Below, piece after piece: positions 46,127 through 54,704 of a stretch of DNA of 64,000 nt (the stretch's first letter is position 1; each line of letters begins with the position of its first letter). The stretch spans positions 109,862 to 173,861 of the forward strand of contig NZ_JASJOF010000008.1 in assembly GCF_030163795.1 (NCBI RefSeq), in the 5' to 3' direction. A model generated the notes under the pieces. That model worked only from the letters and a program-made list of their open reading frames with translations, did no database searches and was not told where the DNA came from. This DNA is from Roseicyclus marinus. Its GTDB lineage: Bacteria; Pseudomonadota; Alphaproteobacteria; Rhodobacterales; Rhodobacteraceae. Made by a program: the position numbers and the translations under genes.

Positions 46127-47715
46127 GTGTGATTGTCCCGAACCATTTTGCATCGCTGCCCGCGAAGGACAGACCCGACATGTGGGTTCAGGAGGCGATC
46201 TTTGGTCATCGCTTCATTGAGGAGCAGAAACCCTTCATGCTCGTACTTGAGGTGCTTTCCGTGTGTAGCGCCGTACTCAGGAATGGGGAGATATTCGATC
46301 ACGGCCCCGTTGATGAGAACAGAGGTGAGTTAATCACTGCATCAGTCGCGAAACGCGGTCCCATTCGTTATCTTCTGTTTGAAGATACCGCCCTTGATCG
46401 GATCAAGAAATTACCCAACTGCAGTGATGATGAGAGGCTTCTGCTTCTCGTGGAAGAGCTAAACAGTGGATACAAGAATCGCACTAAGCTGGATGGCCAG
46501 TTCAATTACCTAAAGGATCGCTTCAAGGGGAAATTCTCTGCGTTTGCCCAGGCGGTCGAAATTTTGCGAAGCATGGAGATCGATGCGCTTGCAAAACGGC
46601 GTTGGAGTTCTCGTTTCATGGCTCCACGTGGACCTCATCTCCTATTCTCGGATATCGACACCAAGTTCTCCTCTGACCGCCGCTTCTTCGGGCGTGGCGG
46701 CGAAGTGGCCTATCTGATGCTCAGCCGCTCGAATCTGTCGGGTCGGGTCGCCGAGTTGGTAAAAGCAGAGTTCTTCACCAAGAACGACCCTATGGACAAA
46801 CTCCTTGCGTTACTCGAGCCTGACAACGACGAACGCACTGGCGACGTTCCAATGGGCTATCTTCCACTTGCTCACCACCAAGCCTACGACCGCCTTGCTT
46901 ATGACTGGATTTCTGTTCTTGGACTTTCCGGTCTGCCATCCTCCCAGAAGTTTGAACCTCTGTTTCGTCTTTCAGCGCTAAACCTCGTTCGCTACTTCAT
47001 GGATCGAGCCGCCGAGGTGGGTGGTCTTACCGACAGCAACAGAAAAATCGAACCCGAGCCGATCATCCTCGATGTATCAGGGGGTGCAATCAGCGACATG
47101 CGAACGCGGTCAATCAGGCAGTTGCAACGCGTTCGCGAGACAATCGACGAAGCTGTGGAGGCGTTCATTCAGTACATTCTGGAGGCTCACCCGAAATGGT
47201 TGAACGCGAAATCCCACCATGATGCCAGTATCCGTTTCAGCTTGGCTGTCGAGGCAATTGAGGAAGCATTCCTCACTTCAGTTCTGACAAAGGATAAGCT
47301 TTCGACCTGCACGCCTGACGCCTGCCTTTCTGCTTTTCTCAAGAAGGCCACTTCGAGGTCGAGAAATAACATTTCGACCCTCATTGAACCCCTGGGCAAG
47401 AACTCTGGATTCATCTCGGCAAAACGCGGGCTTGGGACCTGGTTTGATGCCACGGATGAATTCTTGGAAGCTCTTGTTATGGCGAATGTGGACTCAGAAG
47501 CCATCACCATAGATGTCTTCTTGGCGCTGATCTTTGAGAAATACCGGATCGTCATAGGTTTGAATGAGGCAACAAAAGCCTTCAGCCGCCGATCATTCGA
47601 CCCATCTTCATTTGAAGAGAATGCGAAGATTCTCGAACGAAGATTGACCGGCCTCGGCTACGTCAAGCGCTTGTCAGACGATTGCGCGTTCGTCTCCAAC
47701 CCATACGCAGTTTGA
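46123..47715 (+). CDS. sspG: SspG-like protein
   Basis: This 530-aa soluble protein has no P-loop or membrane segment. The C-terminal third is helical. It lies between sspF and sspH, where SspG is found in described SspFGH cassettes. It overlaps sspF by 4 nt and is 12 nt from sspH. Its biochemical role is not visible in the sequence. Confidence 0.7.
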   Translation: MSVIVPNHFASLPAKDRPDMWVQEAIFGHRFIEEQKPFMLVLEVLSVCSAVLRNGEIFDHGPVDENRGELITASVAKRGPIRYLLFEDTALDRIKKLPNCSDDERLLLLVEELNSGYKNRTKLDGQFNYLKDRFKGKFSAFAQAVEILRSMEIDALAKRRWSSRFMAPRGPHLLFSDIDTKFSSDRRFFGRGGEVAYLMLSRSNLSGRVAELVKAEFFTKNDPMDKLLALLEPDNDERTGDVPMGYLPLAHHQAYDRLAYDWISVLGLSGLPSSQKFEPLFRLSALNLVRYFMDRAAEVGGLTDSNRKIEPEPIILDVSGGAISDMRTRSIRQLQRVRETIDEAVEAFIQYILEAHPKWLNAKSHHDASIRFSLAVEAIEEAFLTSVLTKDKLSTCTPDACLSAFLKKATSRSRNNISTLIEPLGKNSGFISAKRGLGTWFDATDEFLEALVMANVDSEAITIDVFLALIFEKYRIVIGLNEATKAFSRRSFDPSSFEENAKILERRLTGLGYVKRLSDDCAFVSNPYAV

Positions 47716-47727
47716 TCTGGAAGTCAT

Positions 47728-50700
47728 ATGAACACGATTTCACCGACAGCGACGGCAAGCCAGATCAACGCACCTGACGCAGTGCAACAAAGGGCAGACC
47801 TGGTCGGCCGCGTCGTCTGGCGTCTCGTGGACGCCGAAGCACCGAAGTCAGGCCGATCGATTTTTCTCTTGGCGGGCCTTGAGCCTCAGCACCTGCTCGG
47901 CATCTCTCGGACGTGCCGAGATTTGAGCGACAGGACACTTCGTCTCGCGATCAGCCCTCGGATTGATTACCAAGTGCTTGCGGATCTACCACAATATCAT
48001 GCTTCAGATGATCCGCCGGTCAGCTTCCGAAACTCAGACGGTACCGATGTCATCGTGATTGCCGTACCGAATTCGGAGCGGGATGCAGTGGGATCGAGTC
48101 TGGGTGAGGTTGTACGGATCGACCGATCGCGGCTTCAGTCAGAGACTTACCACTGGCGCGAGGAGATCAAGGCCGGGATATCGGGTGCAGACCTTTCACA
48201 AGGCAAGATCGCCTGGCTGGATGCTATGATCCGCGGCCTTGACGGGTCAGGGGTCACCACGGAACTGGACCAATTCGCAGAGTTCATTCATCGTTTCATT
48301 TCATTTTCGTCAGGGTATCTTTTTGCTGGGCGACTGCGCGAACTCGGTCCGGTACTCGGGCTCCCCCGGGCCACCTTCGATTCAATCCCTCACGAAACAT
48401 CAGGAAGTGCAGCGCGCCCTGAGGATTTCAGACGGATGTTCAAGGAGGCCGCTTCCAAATACTCCGGCATTCCGTTTTTGCGAGGGCCAGATGATAAGCG
48501 GCTCGACGGCGATCAGATACGCGTGCGAGTGCAAGAATATCGCGATATACTCAATCAAGATCCGCTCAATCCGGACGCCATCCCCGAGACCATTCTCGAC
48601 GCCGTTGAGGATCTCGTAAATCACCAGAGCCGTCTTCGACGCGGAAGTTGGGAGCCCTGCCAGAGCACCGTTTGTGAGGCTTTGGACTGGAGTGAGCATG
48701 GTGAAAAGCTCTTCGGCGTCCGAAAGCAGAAGAAGTCAAAGTCGCTTGCGGAAAAAACGAGAGAGCATTTTGAGAGAGAACACCCCGGAAAGCTCCAGGA
48801 TGTTCATAGCTTCCTTGACGACCTCGAAGACATCACCAGATCTCAAGCTGAATCCGACAAAGAGGCGTTTTTCGAGAAGTACGAGGATGAGATCCGCACC
48901 AGCAAGCGTCTCTATGAAGAATGGCGGAGGGAGCTCTTTGCAACTACGGTAACAGATGAGCCTGATCTTCTGACCGCAATTCTGGATGGCATACGCACGG
49001 TTCTGATTAAGAACTTCGTCGCAGTGCAGGAGGGAGAGGACGACGCAAGGTTCTTTGTGTCTGTCAAGGGATGCGAAAAGGCATCAACGTGGGAGAATCT
49101 CGACAGCAGGACCTTCGCACTATTCCGCCATGAGGCACGGCTTCTATCCGGTGTCTTGAAGAAGACAGTCGAGTTTCGCTTCGGGAAGTGGCTCGACGCG
49201 GACGTGATCAAGAATGCGGTATCCCAATCACGTAAGGAATCCCGGCTCATCGAGCTCGAGGTCGGCATCATCTTGAAGGACAAGAACAAGGACGCGGCCA
49301 CTCAAAAGGTTCGCGTCTTCTGGCGCCCATCGGAAAGTGGGCAGAACAGCATCTCTCTGGCTTGGCCGGACGACATCAAGGGTTTGTTCTCAGGCTTCTC
49401 TGACGATGCAGTGCGCGTCAATGCGTCTAAAATCACGCCTAAGGGGACAAGCGCATCTGGCCATTTGCCGATGTCTCTTCTCGATACATCAACATTCTCG
49501 GATGTCTTTGGCGCGGAGGAAGGGCAGACGGCCAACCCGGCCGGCGCTATGCCCGAACACCACGTGTTCAGGGAGATTGAAGATACGCTCGACTCACTCA
49601 TCGCGTCAAAACAACTTGACGATAATGTAAAGACAGAGCTCCTCCGGAAGGTTTCGGATTTCCGCGAGTCCTACTCGGAAACCATTAGGATCCTCTGGGA
49701 GGATCCTGCCGGCGCATACATTTCAGACAATCTTCATAAGCAGGCGCTTCGCTTCGGTGAACTTTGTACCTTCGCACGTCTGCATCTCGCGGATACTTTC
49801 GAAACACGCGACAAGCTTCTCCGAAAAATATGTGAGTTTGGGATTGTCACCTCCAGTTCAAGCTCATCCGTCGCTATTATACCGGCCTGGCATCCTCTCA
49901 GACTCCTCGAGCGGCAGGAGAAGGCGAAATACGTTGCCTCCTTCATTGAGACACTGTCAGAGGATCGTCGCGTCACGGTCGATGGTCTGGAGCGAGCATG
50001 TCGCCGGATAAAACAACTTCTTGCGACATGGTGTTTCCCTGAGATCGCATCGGTCAATTTCGAGATCTATGCTGCTGTTGAACACTGTGGCGGTTACAGT
50101 CTGGCGGTACCAGTAAGTGAGGGTGCTGGCAACTTGGAGGCTCTTGAGGCCACCTCACGAGTTGCCAGCCAGGAATTCATGAAGGTTGCTGACGAATATC
50201 TTGCTCTCAAGCCCCATGAAGAAAACAGCTTTTCAACGGCAATCTACAATGCAGAAACTGTGGGCCTGCCATCGGACATCGCTGAGGACCTTGAGAGGAA
50301 GATGGTGGGCAGGGACAACCTGCGCTGCAGTCTACTCATTACTCATGATAACCAAGACAAGATGCGCGAGGCCTACACCCAGCAGGCGGCTATTCTTCAG
50401 GATAGAAGCCTCGGGGGGCCCGCGGCAGGGTTCCTATCCAGACTTCGTGTTGGAGTACGAACTGGAAACTCCGCTGCAAGAGGCGAGCGGCGCCCCGACA
50501 TCGACATCGTCTTCCTCCACGAGGCCTTTTTCCGAAACTCGAGCATTGGTTGGGACTTCGTGGATGGAGAATCTGAGGATCTCCCCGACTATGTCGACCT
50601 GACAAACAACCTCCTCCCTCGACGTCAAGGCGGAGATGAGGGAACAGCAACCGGTGCCCGGGTCGTTCAAACAGCTCTTTCCCCTGCGAAACTTCCACGG

Positions 50701-53193
50701 CCTGTCGCGCAATTCATCGACCTCTGCTTTACGGCAGACGTGAACGTCCGTGCGATGAAGCGTGGACATCGCGCCATTCCAATCCGCCGAATCTCTTCGG
50801 ACAGCGCCGAGGTCGCTTCGGCAATAAACAACGCTCACAATCTGGGCGAATGGGTTGTCAGCTTCGACCATCTCTTAAGCCGCGACATGTTGGCAAAAAA
50901 CGGCATTCAAGTTATTCGAGATATGCTCGTACCGGGTACGGAGGCTCGCTTGATTGTGAGCTCACGAGAACCGAGCCACAGCCTACTTCGGCAGATGACT
51001 GTTGAGTTCCAAAGAATGAGTGGCACGTGGTTAGCTTCGTCGGCCATGCAAGTTTCTGAACTCGCGATAACGACCGTTGTGCAAGTGGCGGGCAAGAAGG
51101 TCATGGCGGCCGGGCGCTCAGAAAAAACTGCAAAAGAGATTATCGGCTTGGCGGCTGCGACAGGGCTAATTCGCGCCATCCAAGAAAGACAGGGTACCAT
51201 GTCGGTCTGGTTCTCCCTCGACGACAATAAGGCCACATTCGGACTACGCGAGAAATTGGCCGACACGCTCGCTGTTTCTGTCAGAAAGAGCCGCGCGGGA
51301 AAGTTCATCATTGATTTAACGGTGGTCGAGGCGAAGTGCGTCTCAAGAACATCCGAGGCGACGGAAGCGAAATCTTCGCGTGAACAAACGCTCGCGACAA
51401 TGCGGGTCTTGCGAGACAACTTCGTTGATCAATCTGACGCCATTGCGAGACGAGCGTGGGGAGCGGAATTTTTGTCGTTGCTTTCTTTGCGACCCGAGTT
51501 CTCCCGTCTGCTCGCGACGCGAGACGACCTCGCCTCCTTCAAGGATGACCTGGTGCGCGGAAGGGTAGGCTTCACCGTGCAAGGACGTTCAGTGGTCGTG
51601 CTTCATGATGACGATCAGACGGGGAAGGCTACTGCGGCCACATTGGACACCAATGATAGTATGCTTGTTCAGCACCGCCTCGGCCTACAAGCCCTCGCGG
51701 AACTCATGCGTTACCTGGATGATCCGAAGACACTCGAAAAGCTGAGTATCGAAGACCCTCTGACCATCGAAGATGTAAGTGAGCGTGCGCCAGCACATTT
51801 GGAAGAACAGAAACAGCCAGTAGTTCTGACCAAGCCCGTTTCTCCTTCGGGAGAGCCAGGAGCGTCTGACGGTGAATCTTCATCGATCAGAGCGACTACA
51901 GATAAACCTGCGGCTGATATCCAAGAACCGACCGCGGGCGTGGAACCATCGACTGTTCACAGTTACCCTGACCGCCATCAAATTCCGCCCCCACTACGAC
52001 AGGCATTGCTGCAAATCGTGCACGAGACCGGCGCTGGTGCCTTGAGAGACAGCGACATGGAAGTGGCGCACGCTACCGCGAGCAAACTTCAAGCAGCTCT
52101 CATGGGGTACGGCATGCAGGCCGTGTTCACCTCGGATCCTCTAACCTCAACACCGAACGGTGTCATCGTTCGATTCAAGGGCCACGACACCTTAACCGTG
52201 AAGAAAATAGATGCGAAAAAAGATGAGCTGAAGAGTACCCATGCACTTGACGTTATCGATGCTCGCAGTGGCTTGGGTGAAATCAGCTTCTACATCGCAC
52301 GCTCTGACCGCCAGGTTGTGAGCTTGGCCGACGTGTGGCTCAAGACTGAGTGGCCGAGCTCTGCGCCTAATCGCCTTGCAAGTCTTCTTGTCGGCACACG
52401 AGAAGACAATGGTATGCCGCTATGGCTCAACCTAACCGAAGGCTTCGGTGGAAACGAACAGCACGGTCCGCACACGCTAATCGCCGGCGAAACGGGCAGC
52501 GGAAAGGGCGTCCTGATCCAGAACTTACTCCTCCAGCTGATCGCTCTCAATGATCCGAAGAATTTGAAGCTCTTCGTCATTGACCCAAAGCTCGGCGCGG
52601 ACTTCTTCTGGATTTCTGAGGCCCCTCACCTGGTAGGCGGGATCGCCGCATCACAAGAAGAATCCGAGGAGGTTCTCGATGGGCTGGTTGCCGAAATGGA
52701 GCGACGGTACGATCTGATCTCAGGTGCTCGCACACCAAACATCGTCGAGTATAACAAGAAGGTCTCTGCAGACGATCGACTGCCCAGGATCATAGTCTTT
52801 CATGATGAAATGGCAGACTGGATGGCCGACTCCGAGGACTATCGCAAGATGATCCAAGGAAAGATGACACGTCTCGCTTCTAAGGCGCGCGCGTGTGGCA
52901 TGAACATTTTCTTGATCACTCAACGCGCCTCACAGGATGCCATCCCCGTCGGTATTCGCGACAACCTGAACAACCGTCTGTGCCTGAAGGTTGCCTCTGC
53001 TCCAGGATCCTTGCTTGCTCTAAAAGTCCCGGGTGCTGAACGGCTACTTGGCCGCGGCCACCTCGCGGCAAATCTGAGCGGAGACCGTCCCCGAGAAGGT
53101 GAATTCTTTACCGCCCAAGTTCCGTTTGCCTCCACTGATCAGCTTGAGCGCTTGGGAAAGGCGGCGATTTCAAACTGGTCTGATGAAGGGTAA
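47728..53193 (+). CDS. sspH: SspH-like FtsK/HerA-type translocase
   Basis: This 1821-aa protein has a long helical N-terminus of unknown function, an acidic proline-rich linker (about 1355-1425), and a C-terminal FtsK-like motor: Walker A GETGSGKG at 1587-1594 (Gly where Ser/Thr is usual), a Walker B with Asp1693-Glu1694 in VFHDEMADW, and ITQRASQDAIP as the sensor region. In DNA-damage modules of this type the translocase is the largest subunit. The last of the seven operon genes. Confidence 0.83.
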   Translation: MNTISPTATASQINAPDAVQQRADLVGRVVWRLVDAEAPKSGRSIFLLAGLEPQHLLGISRTCRDLSDRTLRLAISPRIDYQVLADLPQYHASDDPPVSFRNSDGTDVIVIAVPNSERDAVGSSLGEVVRIDRSRLQSETYHWREEIKAGISGADLSQGKIAWLDAMIRGLDGSGVTTELDQFAEFIHRFISFSSGYLFAGRLRELGPVLGLPRATFDSIPHETSGSAARPEDFRRMFKEAASKYSGIPFLRGPDDKRLDGDQIRVRVQEYRDILNQDPLNPDAIPETILDAVEDLVNHQSRLRRGSWEPCQSTVCEALDWSEHGEKLFGVRKQKKSKSLAEKTREHFEREHPGKLQDVHSFLDDLEDITRSQAESDKEAFFEKYEDEIRTSKRLYEEWRRELFATTVTDEPDLLTAILDGIRTVLIKNFVAVQEGEDDARFFVSVKGCEKASTWENLDSRTFALFRHEARLLSGVLKKTVEFRFGKWLDADVIKNAVSQSRKESRLIELEVGIILKDKNKDAATQKVRVFWRPSESGQNSISLAWPDDIKGLFSGFSDDAVRVNASKITPKGTSASGHLPMSLLDTSTFSDVFGAEEGQTANPAGAMPEHHVFREIEDTLDSLIASKQLDDNVKTELLRKVSDFRESYSETIRILWEDPAGAYISDNLHKQALRFGELCTFARLHLADTFETRDKLLRKICEFGIVTSSSSSSVAIIPAWHPLRLLERQEKAKYVASFIETLSEDRRVTVDGLERACRRIKQLLATWCFPEIASVNFEIYAAVEHCGGYSLAVPVSEGAGNLEALEATSRVASQEFMKVADEYLALKPHEENSFSTAIYNAETVGLPSDIAEDLERKMVGRDNLRCSLLITHDNQDKMREAYTQQAAILQDRSLGGPAAGFLSRLRVGVRTGNSAARGERRPDIDIVFLHEAFFRNSSIGWDFVDGESEDLPDYVDLTNNLLPRRQGGDEGTATGARVVQTALSPAKLPRPVAQFIDLCFTADVNVRAMKRGHRAIPIRRISSDSAEVASAINNAHNLGEWVVSFDHLLSRDMLAKNGIQVIRDMLVPGTEARLIVSSREPSHSLLRQMTVEFQRMSGTWLASSAMQVSELAITTVVQVAGKKVMAAGRSEKTAKEIIGLAAATGLIRAIQERQGTMSVWFSLDDNKATFGLREKLADTLAVSVRKSRAGKFIIDLTVVEAKCVSRTSEATEAKSSREQTLATMRVLRDNFVDQSDAIARRAWGAEFLSLLSLRPEFSRLLATRDDLASFKDDLVRGRVGFTVQGRSVVVLHDDDQTGKATAATLDTNDSMLVQHRLGLQALAELMRYLDDPKTLEKLSIEDPLTIEDVSERAPAHLEEQKQPVVLTKPVSPSGEPGASDGESSSIRATTDKPAADIQEPTAGVEPSTVHSYPDRHQIPPPLRQALLQIVHETGAGALRDSDMEVAHATASKLQAALMGYGMQAVFTSDPLTSTPNGVIVRFKGHDTLTVKKIDAKKDELKSTHALDVIDARSGLGEISFYIARSDRQVVSLADVWLKTEWPSSAPNRLASLLVGTREDNGMPLWLNLTEGFGGNEQHGPHTLIAGETGSGKGVLIQNLLLQLIALNDPKNLKLFVIDPKLGADFFWISEAPHLVGGIAASQEESEEVLDGLVAEMERRYDLISGARTPNIVEYNKKVSADDRLPRIIVFHDEMADWMADSEDYRKMIQGKMTRLASKARACGMNIFLITQRASQDAIPVGIRDNLNNRLCLKVASAPGSLLALKVPGAERLLGRGHLAANLSGDRPREGEFFTAQVPFASTDQLERLGKAAISNWSDEG

Positions 53194-53642
53194 TTGAATC
53201 CGATTTGTGTCAATCGGCATCCAATCGTGCCCCCCTATCGGCGTCCAATATTGATCCCTCTGGAGCTGAGCTGGCACGGCGCTGCGCAGTACCTATGTAA
53301 CGCAGCGGCGGCGGGCCAGCGCGGGTGCCGTTTGCGAAGACGTTGCCCCCGACGTCACCCCCTCCGCCTGACGTTGCCCCCAACTTTTATCCAGCGTGAG
53401 CGAGACTCCGGGGATTAGATCAAGCCGATATCCGGAAGGCCTTCATCGACATCCAGGGCCACCTGTTCCGCTGATCAACCGCCAGAACCCTGTCACGGGG
53501 CCGGAAATGGCGGAATTGCCACGAATTTTTTGTCAAATGGACATTTCAACCGCCAAAATGGACGAGAATTAATTGTCGCTTCAGGGGAAGCAACACAATC
53601 TGCGGACACGCCCAAGTTTTCCGTCCCGCTGAAACGAGAACC
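53194..53642. other. IS-like scar with tandem repeats, no gene
   Basis: The DNA contains two copies of a roughly 23-nt direct repeat (about ATCGGCATCCAATCGTGCCCC and TATCGGCGTCCAATATTGATCC at 53212-53260) and repeated GACGTTGCCCCC at about 53337-53383. Multiple short terminal repeats with CGTCCAA...CCCC are reminiscent of IS21-type ends, so this may be a residual IS end. No ORF here has a plausible start. Confidence 0.45.
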
Positions 53643-53663
53643 ATCTCCTGCGAAACAGGAGAT
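53643..53663 (+). promoter_or_regulatory. hairpin masking the ribosome site of the 53662 gene
   Basis: ATCTCCTG (53643-53650) and CAGGAGAT (53656-53663) form a perfect 8-bp stem with a CGAAA loop. The right arm contains the AGGAG ribosome-binding site and reaches the first bases of the ATG at 53662, so translation must depend on melting, an RNA-binding protein or antisense pairing. Confidence 0.8.
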
Positions 53664-54468
53664 GCCCATGTTGCCCTTCGCCAGATTCCACGCCGCCACC
53701 CTCCTCGACCTACACAGATGGTCGACGCTGTCGCGCAATGAGGTTCGCCCTTTTCTTGCCCGGTTCGGAATTCACCCGCTCGGAACGAAATACCCGATGT
53801 TGCGGGTCTATGAGCATCTTCTGGGCCTGTCGCCCGCCAGCGCTGCCGAGGAGCTCATGCTCGGAGGGGGCCTGATGCGCGTCACAACCGTTGCAGAGTG
53901 GTTTGGTGTTACTGGCGAAGCCCTCCTCGATGCGGCGCGCAGTCCGAACAACATGTACCCGCCGCTCTACGCGCTCGGGCCGAAACGGCATCTCGTGCTG
54001 AAGGCGCAGGTTGAGCAGTTGCTGTCGAGCCCGAAAAACGCTTTCCATGGCCTTCCCCCAATCCCAGGCCATGCCGTGCCGGCATCGCGCCTCGCGCGCA
54101 CCCTCGAGGTCTCGCCATCGCGGATAGAAGCATTGCTGGTGAACAAGGATGACCTTCCTGCGCGTGTTATCAGTCAGGGAAGCGTCCGCTACATCGTCTC
54201 AGATGTGGCCCATAGGCTCGCGGCTACCGGCTCGAACGAGGGCTCCTGCGCAAAGGAAAAAGTTCTGGCGGAAGAGATGATCGAGGACGCCCTGTCCGTG
54301 GCTCCCATCTCCACCTGCGGCGGGACCGGCGGCCTGTTCTCGGCCGTAACGAAACATGCCATTCCTCAACGCGGCGTTCCTCGACCCTGCACGCAATCCG
54401 GCTTCGATGCACGCAGAGGCGATCGCGTGCACGCGAGGCCGTCGGAGGCGAAACTGTCGGGAATATAA
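53662..54468 (+). CDS. putative HTH protein of the second recombination module
   Basis: This 268-aa protein (MPMLPFARFHAATLLDL) has two helix-turn-helix-like stretches: TVAEWFGVTGEALLDAARS (about residues 75-95) and PASRLARTLEVSPSRIEALL (about 135-155). That suggests an excisionase or regulator acting with the two recombinases that follow. An in-frame ATG 44 codons upstream would leave the hairpin inside the gene and is less likely. I do not recognise a named family. Confidence 0.6.
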   Translation: MPMLPFARFHAATLLDLHRWSTLSRNEVRPFLARFGIHPLGTKYPMLRVYEHLLGLSPASAAEELMLGGGLMRVTTVAEWFGVTGEALLDAARSPNNMYPPLYALGPKRHLVLKAQVEQLLSSPKNAFHGLPPIPGHAVPASRLARTLEVSPSRIEALLVNKDDLPARVISQGSVRYIVSDVAHRLAATGSNEGSCAKEKVLAEEMIEDALSVAPISTCGGTGGLFSAVTKHAIPQRGVPRPCTQSGFDARRGDRVHARPSEAKLSGI

Positions 54469-54556
54469 GGCGTTGCTTAGTTCCCGGACATTTCGACTCC
54501 GATGCACATTTTCGCTTCGTATGCACGCCAAGCGACCAATCTCCCCAATCAGACAG

Positions 54557-54700
54557 ATGAAAGGATTTCTTATGTTTCCCAAGATGAGAAACCAACGCCG
54601 CATCGTCGAGATCCTGCAAGCCCAAGCGCCAACCACGCTTCGGGATGTTTGCGACCGCGCCCTCAAGGCGCAACAGCAGTTTGCTCTCCACAAGGAATAA
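54557..54700 (+). CDS. small ORF before the first recombinase of the module
   Basis: This 47-aa ORF (MKGFLMFPKMRNQRRIVEIL, ending in ALKAQQQFALHKE) stops four nt before the ATG of the 611-aa recombinase. It is basic and helical. A partner or leader role is plausible, but it is not recognised. It lies in frame with a longer ORF that has no better start. Confidence 0.5.
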   Translation: MKGFLMFPKMRNQRRIVEILQAQAPTTLRDVCDRALKAQQQFALHKE

Positions 54701-54704
54701 ACGA

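Noticed and set aside
38189..53193. Double-strand Dnd system (DndABCDE-FGH) identity
   Set aside because: DUF4007 second gene and large ATPase third gene match SspBC rather than DndB/DndD/DndE; no dndE-sized gene is present.
53530..53661. Longer N-terminus for the two-HTH protein
   Set aside because: It would put the hairpin inside the coding region and lacks a ribosome site; ATG 53662 has AGGAG.
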